Positions 1-8,254 of a stretch of 64,000 nt of DNA are shown here, one piece after another. Position 1 is the first letter of the stretch. Every line of letters begins with the position of its first letter. The stretch is from Pseudorhizobium xiangyangii (lineage in GTDB: Bacteria > Pseudomonadota > Alphaproteobacteria > Rhizobiales > Rhizobiaceae): positions 1 to 64,000 of the forward strand of contig NZ_JAJAWH010000020.1 in assembly GCF_020531965.1 (NCBI RefSeq), read 5' to 3'. The position numbers were made by a program, and so were the translations under genes. A model generated the notes under the pieces. The model was not told where the DNA came from. It was given only the letters and a program-made list of their open reading frames with translations, and did not search any database.

Positions 1-2
1 GA

Positions 3-233
3 GAAGCGCCGGCGCTTCTCGCAGATGATCCGGCCGAGACGACGCTGAAGACCGGCCTGTCCGACCTGCTGGCCCGCTCGCCGCTGCTTCCGCTGCTCGA
101 TCAGCTGACGGTCCTCATCTCGGCGGCTTTTGACAAGGCGGCGCTCGCCATTGAGGCGGGCGGCGACCGGAAAGCCTACGAGGCTGCGATTGCGGCCTTA
201 CTCGACGGCCTCGCCGATCCGCTGCGGCGGTAG
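3..233 (+). CDS. C-terminal fragment of an unidentified protein (possibly a TetR-type regulator)
   Basis: The window opens inside a reading frame that stays open from base 3 to a TAG at 231-233, giving 76 residues with no start in view. The peptide is Ala/Leu-rich and looks all-helical, ending in ADPLRR. Such a helical tail would suit the ligand domain of a TetR/AcrR-type regulator, but no diagnostic motif is visible, so this is a guess. It runs convergently into nth and overlaps its 3' end by 36 bases. The first 20 bases of the window form a perfect palindrome inside this frame. Confidence 0.5.
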   Translation, partial: EAPALLADDPAETTLKTGLSDLLARSPLLPLLDQLTVLISAAFDKAALAIEAGGDRKAYEAAIAALLDGLADPLRR

Positions 234-977
234 TTCGACGAGGGGCGCGGGGATGTCCCAGGTCTTTTCCGGCGATTTGCAGATGTCGGCTATCACGCAC
301 CGTTCGCATTCCGGCTTGCGGGCCTTGCAGGTGTAGCGCCCATGCAAGATCAGCCAGTGATGCGCGTGAAAGAGGTACTGCTTCGGGATGACCTTGAGAA
401 AGCGCTCCTCCACCTCGTCCGGCGTCTTGCCCGGCGCCATCAGACAGCGATTGCCGATCCGCAGGACGTGTGTGTCGACGGCGAGCGTCGGGATGCCGAA
501 GGCCATGGACATGACGACATTGGCGGTCTTTCGCCCGACACCCGGAAGCCTTACCAGTTCCTCGCGCGTCTTCGGCACTTGCGAGCCGAACTCGTCGATC
601 AGCATGCGACAGAGCGCGATGACGTTCTTCGCCTTGTTGCGGTAGAGCCCGATCGTCTTGATATGCTGGATCACGCCGTCTTCGCCGAGCGCCAGCATCT
701 TCTCCGGGGTGTCCGCGGCTTTGAAGAGGCCGCGCGTCGCCTTGTTCACGCCGGCATCCGTCGCCTGCGCCGACAGTGCCACGGCAACGACGAGCGTGAA
801 TGGATTGGAGTGCTCCAACTCACCCTTCGGCTCCGGCCGCTGGATGGAGAAACGGCGGAAGATCTCCTCCATTTCCGCCTTCGTGTAGCGACAGCGGATG
901 TGCCGTTTTGCGCGGGTCGCTGCGCCATTTGACTTTTGCAAGGAAGCGGTGCTGGATTTGATTTTCGGAATGGCCAT
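198..977 (-). CDS. nth: Endonuclease III (DNA glycosylase/AP lyase)
   Basis: Base-excision repair enzyme that removes oxidised pyrimidines and nicks the abasic site by beta-elimination. The 259-residue protein has the helix-hairpin-helix LPGVGRKTANV with catalytic Lys150, the catalytic Asp168 in VDTHV, and a C-terminal [4Fe-4S] ligand set Cys217-x6-Cys224-x2-Cys227-x5-Cys233, all in family order. I chose the ATG at 977 (MAIPK); an upstream in-frame start at 1013 would add 12 residues and leave one base before the divergent DUF2244 gene. The N-terminal tail of about 28 Lys/Arg-rich residues before the glycosylase core is common in rhizobial Nth. Confidence 0.96.
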   Translation of the reverse strand: MAIPKIKSSTASLQKSNGAATRAKRHIRCRYTKAEMEEIFRRFSIQRPEPKGELEHSNPFTLVVAVALSAQATDAGVNKATRGLFKAADTPEKMLALGEDGVIQHIKTIGLYRNKAKNVIALCRMLIDEFGSQVPKTREELVRLPGVGRKTANVVMSMAFGIPTLAVDTHVLRIGNRCLMAPGKTPDEVEERFLKVIPKQYLFHAHHWLILHGRYTCKARKPECERCVIADICKSPEKTWDIPAPLVELPPQRIGEAVE

Positions 978-1014
978 ATGGCTTGTATAGCCAGCCAATG
1001 CGAGGGAAAGCAAC

Positions 1015-1497
1015 GTGGACGTTCCCGACGATCAGCCCGTTTTCGCCGCCGAGCTTACGCCGCACCGCTCGCTTGGCAAACAAGGCTTTCGTGTCCTGCT
1101 CGTGTTGTCCGGCAGCATCTGCTTTCTATATGGCATCTTCTTCATGGTGAGCGGTGCCTGGCCGATCGGCCTGTTTCTTGGATTTGATTTTCTCGCGCTC
1201 TACATCGCGTTTCGGCTGAGCTACCGGTCAGGTCGCGCCCGTGAGGAAGTTATCGTCTCGCGGACGAACCTTTCCATCCGGAAATTCACTCCGGCCGGTC
1301 GCATGGTCGAACACCGCTTCAATCCGTTCTGGGCCCGGTTCGGGGTCAACCGCCATGAGGAGTTCGGCATCACGTCCATGTACGTGGCAGGCGAGGGGCG
1401 TACGACCGATGTCGGCTCCTTTCTCAATCCGGACGACCGGGAAAGTTTTGCCAAGGCTTTCCGCGGCGCGCTATCGACGGTCCGGCAAAGGCTCTGA
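1015..1497 (+). CDS. DUF2244 family inner-membrane protein
   Basis: A 160-residue protein starting at GTG (1015). Two closely spaced hydrophobic segments at about residues 25-70 are followed by a soluble domain of short strands ending in LSTVRQRL. This layout is that of DUF2244 proteins, common in alphaproteobacteria and of unknown function. It is divergent from nth, with 37 bases between the chosen starts. Function is not known; the family call rests on overall layout and the conserved linkage to nth in rhizobia. Confidence 0.75.
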   Translation: MDVPDDQPVFAAELTPHRSLGKQGFRVLLVLSGSICFLYGIFFMVSGAWPIGLFLGFDFLALYIAFRLSYRSGRAREEVIVSRTNLSIRKFTPAGRMVEHRFNPFWARFGVNRHEEFGITSMYVAGEGRTTDVGSFLNPDDRESFAKAFRGALSTVRQRL

Positions 1498-1564
1498 CAA
1501 CCAGCAAGAAACGGGTGGCGCTTGGTCACTTCGCACGCCATTCTGGGGGCAAAGGAGACAAGCG

Positions 1565-2446
1565 ATGAACGCACTTGCCCAGATCGCGACACCTGCCGTG
1601 GATGTTACGCCGGAAGGCGGCGATTACGAGATCGTCCGTCGGGTGATCGAACTCATCTCGCTCGACTATCAGGCGCAACCGTCTCTGGAGGGAATCGCCG
1701 CCGAACTCGGCCAATCGCCGACGCAACTGCAGAAGGTCTTCACCCGTTGGGCCGGCCTGTCGCCGAAGGCATTCCTGCAGGCCGTGACGCTCGACCATGC
1801 CAAGCGCCTTCTCGGCAAGGAAGGGCTTCCGCTGTTGGAGGCGTCCTACGAGATCGGACTGTCTGGTCCCGGCCGGCTGCATGACCTTTTCGTCACTCAT
1901 GAGGCGATGTCGCCCGGTGAATGGAAGGCGCGGGGAGGTGGGCTCACCATTCGCTACGGGTTCCATCCTTCCCCATTCGGTGTCGCATTGGTGATGGCGA
2001 CTGACCGGGGGCTCGCCGGCATGGCCTTCGCCGATTTCGGTGGCGAGAAAGCTTGCCTCGAGGACATGACATGCCGCTGGCCGAACGCAGCCTACATCGA
2101 AGACCTCGAAGCGACGGCTCCCTATATCCGCCGCATCTTCGATCGCTCTCGATGGTCAGCAGATCAGCCGTTGAAAGTTGTACTGATCGGATCGGATTTC
2201 CAGGTGCGGGTGTGGCAGAGCCTTCTCAAGATCCCGTTCGGCAAGGCGGTCACCTATTCGGACGTCGCCAACGACATCGGACAGCCCACTGCCAGTCGCG
2301 CGGTCGGCGCTGCGATCGGCCGAAACCCGATCTCCTTCGTCGTCCCGTGCCACCGGGCGCTCGGCAAGAGCGGTGCGCTCACTGGCTATCATTGGGGCCT
2401 GACGCGCAAACGCGCCATCCTCGGTTGGGAAGCGGGGAACGCGTAA
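1565..2446 (+). CDS. Ada-like methylated-DNA--protein-cysteine methyltransferase (AraC HTH + Ogt domain)
   Basis: A suicide DNA-repair enzyme that transfers the O6-alkyl group of guanine to its own cysteine. The 293-residue protein starts with an AraC-type helix-turn-helix region (about residues 20-115, with MSPGEWKARG at its end), followed by the alkyltransferase domain with the active site PCHR (Cys262) and the upstream NPISFVV strand. It lacks the N-terminal four-cysteine zinc domain of E. coli Ada, so it should repair O6-alkylguanine but not phosphotriesters. The start ATG at 1565 follows a GGAGAC ribosome site; the open frame extends far upstream without a better start. Confidence 0.92.
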   Translation: MNALAQIATPAVDVTPEGGDYEIVRRVIELISLDYQAQPSLEGIAAELGQSPTQLQKVFTRWAGLSPKAFLQAVTLDHAKRLLGKEGLPLLEASYEIGLSGPGRLHDLFVTHEAMSPGEWKARGGGLTIRYGFHPSPFGVALVMATDRGLAGMAFADFGGEKACLEDMTCRWPNAAYIEDLEATAPYIRRIFDRSRWSADQPLKVVLIGSDFQVRVWQSLLKIPFGKAVTYSDVANDIGQPTASRAVGAAIGRNPISFVVPCHRALGKSGALTGYHWGLTRKRAILGWEAGNA

Positions 2447-2506
2447 CGGCTTAACTCCCCTTCCAGCCCCTTGTGTGGGAAATGTCAGGCGGGCAGAGGG
2501 TATTCG

Positions 2507-3490
2507 CTAGGCAGCCTCCGTCAATCTCAGCAATTCCCGCGCCGCGCCCTCGTCGGTGATCAGCGTGTTGCAGCCGATGCGGCGGATGGTGGCCCGGATA
2601 GCCATTGCCCGGTGCGCGCCGCCGGAAGACAACACGATGTGCTTTGCCGTCTTCAACGTATCCAGATCGACCGACATCACCCGCTCGTTGATCGGGTGCC
2701 GGACCGAGTTGCCTTCGGCGTCGAGGAAGTTGAACATCGTATCGCAGACGCAGCCGGCCTCGATCAGTTGGGCAAGCTCCGCCTTTGAGATGAAACCCTC
2801 GGACAGCGAGGTCGAATGCGGGCCGATATCGCCGCAACTGACCACTGCCAGATCCATCTTCTCGGCGAGATCGTAGATCGCCTTCAAGCCGCATTTCTCG
2901 ATCAGCGCGCGTTTTGTCTGCACGGAGTCGACCAGCAGAGGTGCCAGGAACATGTAGCATTCCGCACCAAACTGGCTCGCCAGGCGCCACGTGTAGTCGA
3001 TCGGATTCGTCTGATGTACGGCGACGATGCCACCAAGCAGAGAAACCACCTTGCAGTTCTGCCGCCGCGGCGGACGAAAGCTCGAAAGGGAGGCCGTCAT
3101 CGTCCGTCCCCAGCCGACACCGATCGTCATGTCGTCCTGGATGACCTTGGAGAGAAACTTCCCGAGCCCCAGACCGACGGCGCTGGCAAGCGCATCCGCG
3201 CTCGCATCGCGGGGTTCCGGAACCACGATCGCCTCGTCGAGCCCATAGGCCTGTTCCAACCGGGTTGCGAGTGCCAGGCAGTCGCCGACGCCGGCGTCAA
3301 TCCAGATCTGCACTTCGGAGCGCTTCATCGCGTCGTCGAGCATCCGGATCACGGTGGATCGGCTGATGCCCAATCGCTCGGCGACGTCCTTCTGAGTCAG
3401 GCCCTGATTGTAGTAGAGCCAGGCCGCGCGCAGCCTCAGCGACGAGGTTTCGGACATGCTGGGATGGGTCTCACGTCTGAGTTTCGCCAA
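2507..3490 (-). CDS. SorC-family sugar-responsive transcriptional regulator
   Basis: A 327-residue regulator with an N-terminal helix-turn-helix (YYNQGLTQKDVAERLGISRS) and a large C-terminal sugar-phosphate-binding domain with GVGWGRT and the closing SSGGAHRAMAIRA region, typical of SorC/DeoR-like regulators. It is transcribed away from transaldolase across a 171-base gap, suggesting it senses a sugar phosphate and controls itself and perhaps tal. Two starts are possible: TTG at 3490, with a GGAG seven bases upstream, or ATG at 3457 (MSETSS) with a weak ribosome site. The effector cannot be told from sequence. Confidence 0.85.
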   Translation of the reverse strand: MAKLRRETHPSMSETSSLRLRAAWLYYNQGLTQKDVAERLGISRSTVIRMLDDAMKRSEVQIWIDAGVGDCLALATRLEQAYGLDEAIVVPEPRDASADALASAVGLGLGKFLSKVIQDDMTIGVGWGRTMTASLSSFRPPRRQNCKVVSLLGGIVAVHQTNPIDYTWRLASQFGAECYMFLAPLLVDSVQTKRALIEKCGLKAIYDLAEKMDLAVVSCGDIGPHSTSLSEGFISKAELAQLIEAGCVCDTMFNFLDAEGNSVRHPINERVMSVDLDTLKTAKHIVLSSGGAHRAMAIRATIRRIGCNTLITDEGAARELLRLTEAA

Positions 3491-3572
3491 GGGATCTCCG
3501 GGCGCTTGAGGATGGAGTCGTTGCGCCCATGATACTTATGTCGATCCGATTGAGCAAATGTCTTGACTTCGC

Positions 3573-3642
3573 CATGTTGCGCTGGTGATAGTTGAGGCAG
3601 GAACGCAGACGGTCCCGGATGCGTTTAATCGCTTGCAACATG
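3573..3642. promoter_or_regulatory. Divergent promoter region with separated inverted repeat (candidate SorC operator)
   Basis: Between the SorC-type regulator and tal, CATGTTGC (3573-3580) is mirrored by GCAACATG (3635-3642), with 54 bases between. The arms lie about six helical turns apart centre to centre, which would suit a looping repressor. The match is exact over 8 bases, but no other copy supports it. Confidence 0.3.
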
Positions 3643-3661
3643 ATCCGAAGGATTACCCGGC

Positions 3662-4627
3662 ATGACGTCGAAACTAGAGCAACTTCGTTCCATGACCACG
3701 GTCGTCGCCGATACCGGCGACATTGAGGCGGTCGCTCGTCTCAAGCCGGTGGATTGCACCACCAATCCGTCGATCGTGCTGAAGGCAATCGGTTCGCCGA
3801 TTTTTGCGGACCAGTTCAAGGAAGCGGTGGCTTGGGGCAAGTCCCGGAACGGCGGCTCGGATGCCGTCGTGGCGGCCGTTGCAGATCGCCTGGCGATCTC
3901 CGTCGGCGCGGCGCTTGCCGCGATCGTGCCCGGCCGCGTTTCGACTGAAGTGGATGCCGACCTTTCCTTCGATACCGAAGCGTCTATTGCCAAGGCGCAT
4001 GCCATCATCGCCGCCTACAAGGAGCGCGGCATCGAGCGTGACCGCATCCTCATCAAGCTCGCCTCCACCTGGGAAGGTATCAAGGCTGCCGAAGTGCTGC
4101 AGACGGAAGGCATCGACTGCAACCTGACGCTGCTCTTCAGCCACGCCCAGGCGGTTGCATGCGCCGATGCCAAGGCGTTCCTGATCTCGCCCTTCGTCGG
4201 TCGTATCCTCGACTGGCACAAGAAGGCGACCGGCCAGGAATACACGGCCGAAACCGATCCGGGCGTCGTGTCCGTGCGCAGCATCTACAACTACTACAAG
4301 GCGAACGGCATTTCGACGATCGTCATGGGGGCCTCCTTCCGCAATGTTGGCGAAATCGAAGCGCTGGCCGGTTGCGACCGCCTGACGATTGCTCCGAACC
4401 TGCTCGACGAACTCGACAAGGCCGAAGGCAAGCTGGAACGCAAGCTCTCGCCTGAAAAGTTCGAGCCGGTCAAGCCGATCGCCATGGACGAGAAGACCTT
4501 CCGCTGGATGCTCAACGAAGACCAGATGGCGACCGAAAAGCTTTCGGACGGCATCCGCCTCTTTGCCAAGGACCTGCATGCGCTGCGTGATCTTGTCGCC
4601 AAGGAACTGCAGCTCGCTGCTGCGTGA
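3662..4627 (+). CDS. tal: Transaldolase
   Basis: Transfers a dihydroxyacetone unit between sedoheptulose-7-phosphate and glyceraldehyde-3-phosphate in the non-oxidative pentose phosphate pathway (cytoplasm). The 321-residue protein has the class I TalB layout: the [11 protein letters not shown] motif near residue 35, Schiff-base Lys132 in [11 protein letters not shown], the [11 protein letters not shown] strand and the [11 protein letters not shown] segment. Length is normal for TalB. It starts at ATG 3662 and ends just before an intrinsic terminator, so it is probably a single-gene transcript. It fits with the xylose genes downstream, whose product enters the same pathway. Confidence 0.97.
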   Translation: MTSKLEQLRSMTTVVADTGDIEAVARLKPVDCTTNPSIVLKAIGSPIFADQFKEAVAWGKSRNGGSDAVVAAVADRLAISVGAALAAIVPGRVSTEVDADLSFDTEASIAKAHAIIAAYKERGIERDRILIKLASTWEGIKAAEVLQTEGIDCNLTLLFSHAQAVACADAKAFLISPFVGRILDWHKKATGQEYTAETDPGVVSVRSIYNYYKANGISTIVMGASFRNVGEIEALAGCDRLTIAPNLLDELDKAEGKLERKLSPEKFEPVKPIAMDEKTFRWMLNEDQMATEKLSDGIRLFAKDLHALRDLVAKELQLAAA

Positions 4628-4650
4628 GAATAGATACACTGCGAACAACG

Positions 4651-4681
4651 AAAAAAGGCCCGTTTCGCGACGGGCCTTTTT
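4651..4681 (+). terminator. Intrinsic terminator of tal (likely bidirectional)
   Basis: AAAAAAGGCCCG / loop / CGGGCCTTTTT: a GC stem flanked by A and T runs, 24 bases after the tal stop and just before the convergent MFS gene end at 4715. The A run lets it work on the opposite strand too. Confidence 0.9.
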
Positions 4682-4714
4682 GTTGGGGGGAGGGTACCCA
4701 CGTCATGCAGTCAT

Positions 4715-6010
4715 TCAGGCCGGCTGTACCGCGAGCTTCGGGGTGCCGGGCTTTTTCAGGAGGAGCACGGACATCGCCGCGATCATGCACATCACTCCGG
4801 CGATCTGCAGCGCCGGCATGTAGGTGTTGAAATCGCTCTTGAAGTAGCCGGCGCCGAAGGCGGCGGTAGCCGCGCCGATCTGGTGTCCGGCAAACACCCA
4901 GCCGAAAACCATTCCCGCCTGCTCGCGCCCGAACTTCTCTGCTGCCAGCTTGACGGTAGGCGGCACGGTCGCGACCCAGTCCAATCCATAGAATATGGCG
5001 AAGACCGACAGTTCCACGAAGCTGAAACCGGAGAAGGAAAGGTAGATCAGCGACAGGCCGCGCAGGCCGTAGAACCAGAACAACAGGATGCGGTTGTCGA
5101 ACCGGTCAGAAAGCCAGCCCGCGAAAATCGTGCCAATGAAGTCGAATATGCCGATCACGGCCAGTGTGCCGGCCGCGGTGACCGCAGCCATGCCGAAGTC
5201 GCCGCAGATCGAGATCCAGTGGGTCTGGATGAGGCCGTTGGTGGACAGTCCGCAGACGAAGAAGGTTCCGAACAGAACCCAGAAGGTTGCACTGGTGGAG
5301 ACGTCGCGAAGGACGAGGAGTGGGGCGGCAAGGGTCGCAAGCAGGTTGTGGTCCTGCTTCGGCGGCTTGACGACCGCCGTCTCGCCGTAGGCCGGCAAAC
5401 CGACGTCGGAGGGATGATCCCGCATCAGCAGAAGGACGAGCACCATGGCGACAGCGATGACGCTCACGGTCAGCGTCAGTGCCGTGCGCCATCCGTAGGC
5501 CTCGGTCAGTGCCGCCAGCAGTGGCAGGAAAACGAGCTGGCCGGTGGCATTGCTGGCCGTCATCAGGCCGACGATGAGGCCGCGCCGCTTGGAGAACCAT
5601 CGCGTCGCAACCGTCGCGCCCAGAACCAGCGCCGTCATGCCGGTACCGACCCCGATGACGACGCCCCATAGCAGCAAAAGCTGCCAGACCTCGGTCATCA
5701 TCAACGAGATGAGGATGCCGCCCATGATCATCGCCAGTGCCGTGGCGACCACCTGGCGAATGCCGAAATGTTTCATGAACGAGGCTGCAAACGGACCGAG
5801 CAGACCGAAGAGCACGAGACGGATCGCCATGGCGGTCGAGATGTCGGCAATGTCCCAGCCGAATTCCTGATGCAGCGGCTGGATCATCACGCCGGCCGAG
5901 CCCATGGCGCCCGCGGTTGCCAGCATGGTGAGGAAGGTGGTGACGGCAACCACCCATCCATAGTGAAGGTTCCTGCCTGACATCCAACGGGCGGCGTAAG
6001 TCGAGATCAT
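4715..6010 (-). CDS. Major facilitator superfamily transporter
   Basis: A 431-residue, 12-segment inner-membrane carrier. The TM2-TM3 loop (KHFGIRQV), the ATRWFSKRRGLIVG stretch around residue 145 and the central hydrophilic loop (about 200-230) follow the MFS plan; the shape is closest to the oxalate/formate antiporter-like and monocarboxylate group. The substrate is unknown. It is transcribed in the same direction as the marR gene behind it, separated by a 75-base gap that holds the palindrome CGGGTATATACCCG, also present in front of marR. This implies that expression is controlled by the neighbouring regulator and induced by its ligand. Confidence 0.87.
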   Translation of the reverse strand: MISTYAARWMSGRNLHYGWVVAVTTFLTMLATAGAMGSAGVMIQPLHQEFGWDIADISTAMAIRLVLFGLLGPFAASFMKHFGIRQVVATALAMIMGGILISLMMTEVWQLLLLWGVVIGVGTGMTALVLGATVATRWFSKRRGLIVGLMTASNATGQLVFLPLLAALTEAYGWRTALTLTVSVIAVAMVLVLLLMRDHPSDVGLPAYGETAVVKPPKQDHNLLATLAAPLLVLRDVSTSATFWVLFGTFFVCGLSTNGLIQTHWISICGDFGMAAVTAAGTLAVIGIFDFIGTIFAGWLSDRFDNRILLFWFYGLRGLSLIYLSFSGFSFVELSVFAIFYGLDWVATVPPTVKLAAEKFGREQAGMVFGWVFAGHQIGAATAAFGAGYFKSDFNTYMPALQIAGVMCMIAAMSVLLLKKPGTPKLAVQPA

Positions 6011-6055
6011 GGGTCTGGTCCCTTCATCGCCGTCGACACGGCATTCGTGATTTTG

Positions 6056-6069
6056 CGGGTATATACCCG
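6056..6069. promoter_or_regulatory. MarR operator, copy 1 (MFS promoter)
   Basis: Perfect 14-bp palindrome CGGGTATATACCCG, centred about 52 bases upstream of the MFS start codon. An identical copy, including the preceding G, lies at 6493-6506 in front of the marR gene. Two identical palindromes at both promoters of a regulator/target pair is a strong sign of a dedicated operator. Confidence 0.8.
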
Positions 6070-6085
6070 TGTTAAGTTGAAAAAA

Positions 6086-6487
6086 TCAGAACGCGGCGAG
6101 CAGTTCTTGCAACTGCCGCGTCTTTTCCTCCCCCAGCCGGGCCTCGATGGTTTCCTGAACGCCGTCCCACAGGGGCGCGCCCTCCTTCAGGAGATCGTGC
6201 CCCTTTTCCGTCAGGTCGAGCATTGTTTCGCGATTGTCCTTGCCGGGACCGATGGTCACAAGGCCCATGCGTTCAAGCACCTTGGCGTTGCGGCCGACCG
6301 TAGAGCGGTCGAGCTCGACACGCGCGGCCAGGTCCGTCAACGACACGGGTGCCAACCCGCGGATGTTTCGAAGCAAGCTGAACTGCCCGATGTTCACGCC
6401 AAGCGGCGCTAGTGCCTCGTCGTAGTAGGACGAGACCTTGCGGGTCGCTTTTCGCAGCATGATGCAGTGGCAGGACGAGCTTGACAT
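6086..6487 (-). CDS. MarR-family transcriptional regulator
   Basis: A 133-residue winged-helix regulator from ATG 6487 (MSSSSCHC), with the MarR helix pair SLTDLAARVELDRSTVGRNAKVLERMGLV and the wing residues GPGKDNRETMLDLT. An in-frame TTG start at 6523 would add 12 residues but would place the operator palindrome inside the coding region; I prefer the ATG, though it has no clear ribosome-binding site and the operator sits only six bases upstream, so the mRNA may be leaderless or nearly so. It probably represses itself and the MFS gene. Cys residues near the N-terminus (SSSSCHC) could be redox-sensitive; that is speculation. Confidence 0.88.
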   Translation of the reverse strand: MSSSSCHCIMLRKATRKVSSYYDEALAPLGVNIGQFSLLRNIRGLAPVSLTDLAARVELDRSTVGRNAKVLERMGLVTIGPGKDNRETMLDLTEKGHDLLKEGAPLWDGVQETIEARLGEEKTRQLQELLAAF

Positions 6488-6492
6488 AAGTG

Positions 6493-6520
6493 CGGGTATA
6501 TACCCGGAACATTGTTCCGG
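6493..6520. promoter_or_regulatory. MarR operator, copy 2, overlapping a second palindrome
   Basis: CGGGTATATACCCG (6493-6506) is an exact copy of the site in front of the MFS gene. It overlaps a second inverted repeat, CCGGAAC-ATT-GTTCCGG (6504-6520). Together they fill the space just upstream of the marR ATG, so binding here would block its promoter or start. Confidence 0.75.
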
Positions 6521-6563
6521 CAAGCCTGATATTGCGCGTTGTCGTAACGCTGCAAGCTGCGGT

Positions 6564-7397
6564 TCAATGGGCGGTGCGGGCCACCAGTGTCGTCCTGATA
6601 AAGGCAGCGATGAACATCGTCGTCATCAGGAGGACGATCGTCGGCGCCGGGGCGCTGTCGATGAAGAAGCTCAGATAGATGCCGATCAGCGAGGCGCTAA
6701 CGGCGATGGCAACGGCCGTGAGCATCATCATGCCGAAGCGCCTCGTCAGCAGGAAGGCGATGGCGCCGGGCGTGACGAGCATGGCAACCGACAGGATGAT
6801 GCCGACGGCCTTGAGCGCACCGACCACCACGAGTGAAAGGACCGCCAGTAGCCCGTAATGCAGCAGGCGTGTCGGCAGGCCGATGGCCTTTGCGTGCTGC
6901 TCATCGAAGGAGTGTACAAGAAGGTCCTTGCGGAGCAGGACCAGGAACAGCGTTGCGGCCAGCGCGATCAGGCCGGTCTCGATCAGGTCGCGGGTAACGA
7001 TGCCCAGCATGTCGCCAAAGAGGATATGGTCGAGATGAACGTCGCTCTGCACCTTGACGTAGAGCACGAGGCCGAGGCCGAACATGCCGGAAAAGACGAT
7101 GCCGAGCACCGTATCTTCCTTGATGCGGCTGTTTTCCTTCAGGAAGCCCGTAGAAACGGCGCAGATCATCCCGGCGACAAAGGCACCGATAGCGAGCGGG
7201 ATCGACAGGATGTAGGCAATGACGATGCCCGGGAAGACGGCGTGCGAGACGGCATCTCCCATCAGTGACCAGCCCTTCAGGACCAGGAAGCACGAGAGGA
7301 GCGCCATCGGTATCGCGATCATCAGCGTCACGATGAAGGCGCGCTGCATGAAATCGATCTGGAACGGCAGCCAGAGAAGCTCCAGCGTCTCGCTCAT
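6564..7397 (-). CDS. sitD: Manganese/iron ABC transporter permease SitD
   Basis: A 277-residue ABC-3 family membrane permease with about eight hydrophobic segments, including the LVTPGAIAFLLTRR stretch typical of metal (Mn/Zn/Fe) permeases. It is the last gene of sitABCD and overlaps sitC by four bases (ATGA), so the two are translationally coupled. It forms the import channel with SitC, driven by SitB and fed by periplasmic SitA. Substrate assignment to manganese follows from the operon and its Mur-type boxes, not from this protein alone. Confidence 0.92.
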   Translation of the reverse strand: MSETLELLWLPFQIDFMQRAFIVTLMIAIPMALLSCFLVLKGWSLMGDAVSHAVFPGIVIAYILSIPLAIGAFVAGMICAVSTGFLKENSRIKEDTVLGIVFSGMFGLGLVLYVKVQSDVHLDHILFGDMLGIVTRDLIETGLIALAATLFLVLLRKDLLVHSFDEQHAKAIGLPTRLLHYGLLAVLSLVVVGALKAVGIILSVAMLVTPGAIAFLLTRRFGMMMLTAVAIAVSASLIGIYLSFFIDSAPAPTIVLLMTTMFIAAFIRTTLVARTAH

Positions 7398-8254
7398 GGG
7401 GCTTCCTCCAGCGTCTGGCGAAGGCGCCGGCGAGCCGCAAGCATGCCGTGCTTCGGCGCAAAGAGGAAGGCTGTGAGGAAGAGGGCGGTCTGCAGGACGA
7501 CGATAATGCCGCCGGTGGCGCCGTCAAGGAAATAGCTCAGATAGGCGCCGACGAAGCTGGTGATGGCGCCGATCGCCAGAGCCAGAAGAATGACCCGCTG
7601 GAAGCGGTCGGTCAGCAGGTAGGCAGTCGCGCCGGGGGTCACCACCATGGCGACGACCAGGAAGGCGCCGACGGTCTGCAGCGCCGCGACCGTCGAGGCC
7701 GAAAGCAAAGTAAAGAACAGGATCTTGAGGAGGTCCGGTTTCAGGCCGATCGTCCTGGCGTGGTTCTCGTCGAAGAAGGTCACCATCAGGTCCTTCCACT
7801 TCACGGCAAGGACAACGAGGCTGACACCGCCGATGATGACAAGCTGCAGCGTGTCTCCCGGCGTGATCGCAAGGATGTTGCCGAGAACGATGGTCTGGAT
7901 GTTCACCGAGGTTGGCGACAGCGACACCATGAACAGCCCGAGACCGAAGAAGGAGGTGAAGATCAGGCCGATGATGGCGTCTTCCTTCAGACGGGTGCGC
8001 TGGTTGAGGTAGAGCATGGCGGCGGCGGCAAGGCCTCCGGAGAGGAATGCACCGAGAGCGAAGGGCAGGCCCAGCATATAGGCGCCGGCCACGCCGGGCA
8101 CGATGGAATGGGACAGCGCGTCGCCAATCAGCGACCAGCCCTTGAGCATCAGATAGGCGGAAAGGAAGCCACAGACGCCACCGACCAGGGCCGAGACCCA
8201 GATGGCATTCAGCATGTATCCGTAGGTGAAGGGCTCAAGAAGCGTCTGGAGCAT
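7394..8254 (-). CDS. sitC: Manganese/iron ABC transporter permease SitC
   Basis: A 286-residue ABC-3 permease, paralogous to SitD, with the same [15 protein letters not shown] signature and a preceding [15 protein letters not shown] cytoplasmic loop that would dock on the ATPase. It overlaps the end of sitB by 20 bases and the start of sitD by four. Two different permeases point to a heterodimeric channel, as in Sit systems, rather than the single permease of ZnuABC. Confidence 0.93.
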   Translation of the reverse strand: MLQTLLEPFTYGYMLNAIWVSALVGGVCGFLSAYLMLKGWSLIGDALSHSIVPGVAGAYMLGLPFALGAFLSGGLAAAAMLYLNQRTRLKEDAIIGLIFTSFFGLGLFMVSLSPTSVNIQTIVLGNILAITPGDTLQLVIIGGVSLVVLAVKWKDLMVTFFDENHARTIGLKPDLLKILFFTLLSASTVAALQTVGAFLVVAMVVTPGATAYLLTDRFQRVILLALAIGAITSFVGAYLSYFLDGATGGIIVVLQTALFLTAFLFAPKHGMLAARRRLRQTLEEAP

